A stretch of 5,665 bases of DNA from an uncultured Xanthobacteraceae bacterium (GTDB taxonomy: Bacteria; Pseudomonadota; Alphaproteobacteria; Rhizobiales; Xanthobacteraceae). Numbering within the stretch: position 1 is the stretch's first letter; each line of letters starts with the position of its first letter. This document shows, one piece after another, positions 5,657-5,665 of this stretch. The stretch spans positions 1 to 5,665 of the forward strand of contig CATPBC010000026.1 of NCBI GenBank assembly GCA_955652195.1. Reading direction: 5' to 3'. The position numbers and the translations under genes are program-made. Under the pieces are notes generated by a model. It saw only the letters and a program-made list of their open reading frames with translations, had not been told where the DNA came from and did no database searches.

Positions 5657-5665
5657 AAGGACGCA

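Noticed and set aside
1..5665. CRISPR array, insertion sequence, tRNA or rRNA gene
   Set aside because: I saw no regularly spaced repeats, transposase-like frames, terminal inverted repeats or tRNA-like cloverleaf.

Overview
The window carries the structural genes of a periplasmic, membrane-attached molybdenum/tungsten formate dehydrogenase of the FDH-N/FDH-O/FDH3 type. Beside them is the 5' part of a tungstate ABC-transporter permease gene. High GC content, the 68-residue Tat-signal protein ahead of the catalytic subunit, the Sec-signal form of the cytochrome b subunit and a 41-residue membrane peptide all point to an alphaproteobacterium, probably a Bradyrhizobium/Rhodopseudomonas-like member of the Hyphomicrobiales. 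That placement is by recognition only, with no search behind it.

Layout from the right edge, minus strand: a small Tat-signal protein (5436-5642); the catalytic alpha subunit fdhA (2494-5424 from the preferred GTG); the four-cluster ferredoxin-like beta subunit fdhB (1887-2483); and the cytochrome b gamma subunit fdhC (826-1818 from the preferred ATG). The first three are packed within about 11 bp of each other, and a 68-bp gap precedes fdhC. The operon promoter lies beyond the right edge. The fdhC stop is followed by a GC hairpin (783-804) without a clear U-tract.

Left part: 441-561 is a divergent intergenic region with a near-perfect inverted repeat (509-536) covering the best -10-like sequence. 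To its right a 41-codon membrane peptide (562-687) runs on the plus strand and converges on fdhC. To its left a TupB/WtpB/ModB-like permease (440 to 1, minus strand) runs off the window edge.

How they fit: formate would be oxidised in the periplasm at the bis-MGD centre of FdhA. Electrons would pass through the FdhA [4Fe-4S] cluster and four FdhB clusters to the b-haems of FdhC and then to quinone. FdhA carries a twin-arginine signal and FdhB has none, so the pair probably crosses the membrane folded together. FdhA has cysteine where E. coli FdnG has selenocysteine. The neighbouring tungstate-type permease raises the possibility that this enzyme prefers W or is coordinated with W supply. I see no wholly novel system here; the least explained parts are the small Tat protein, the 41-residue peptide and the dyad between tupB and that peptide.
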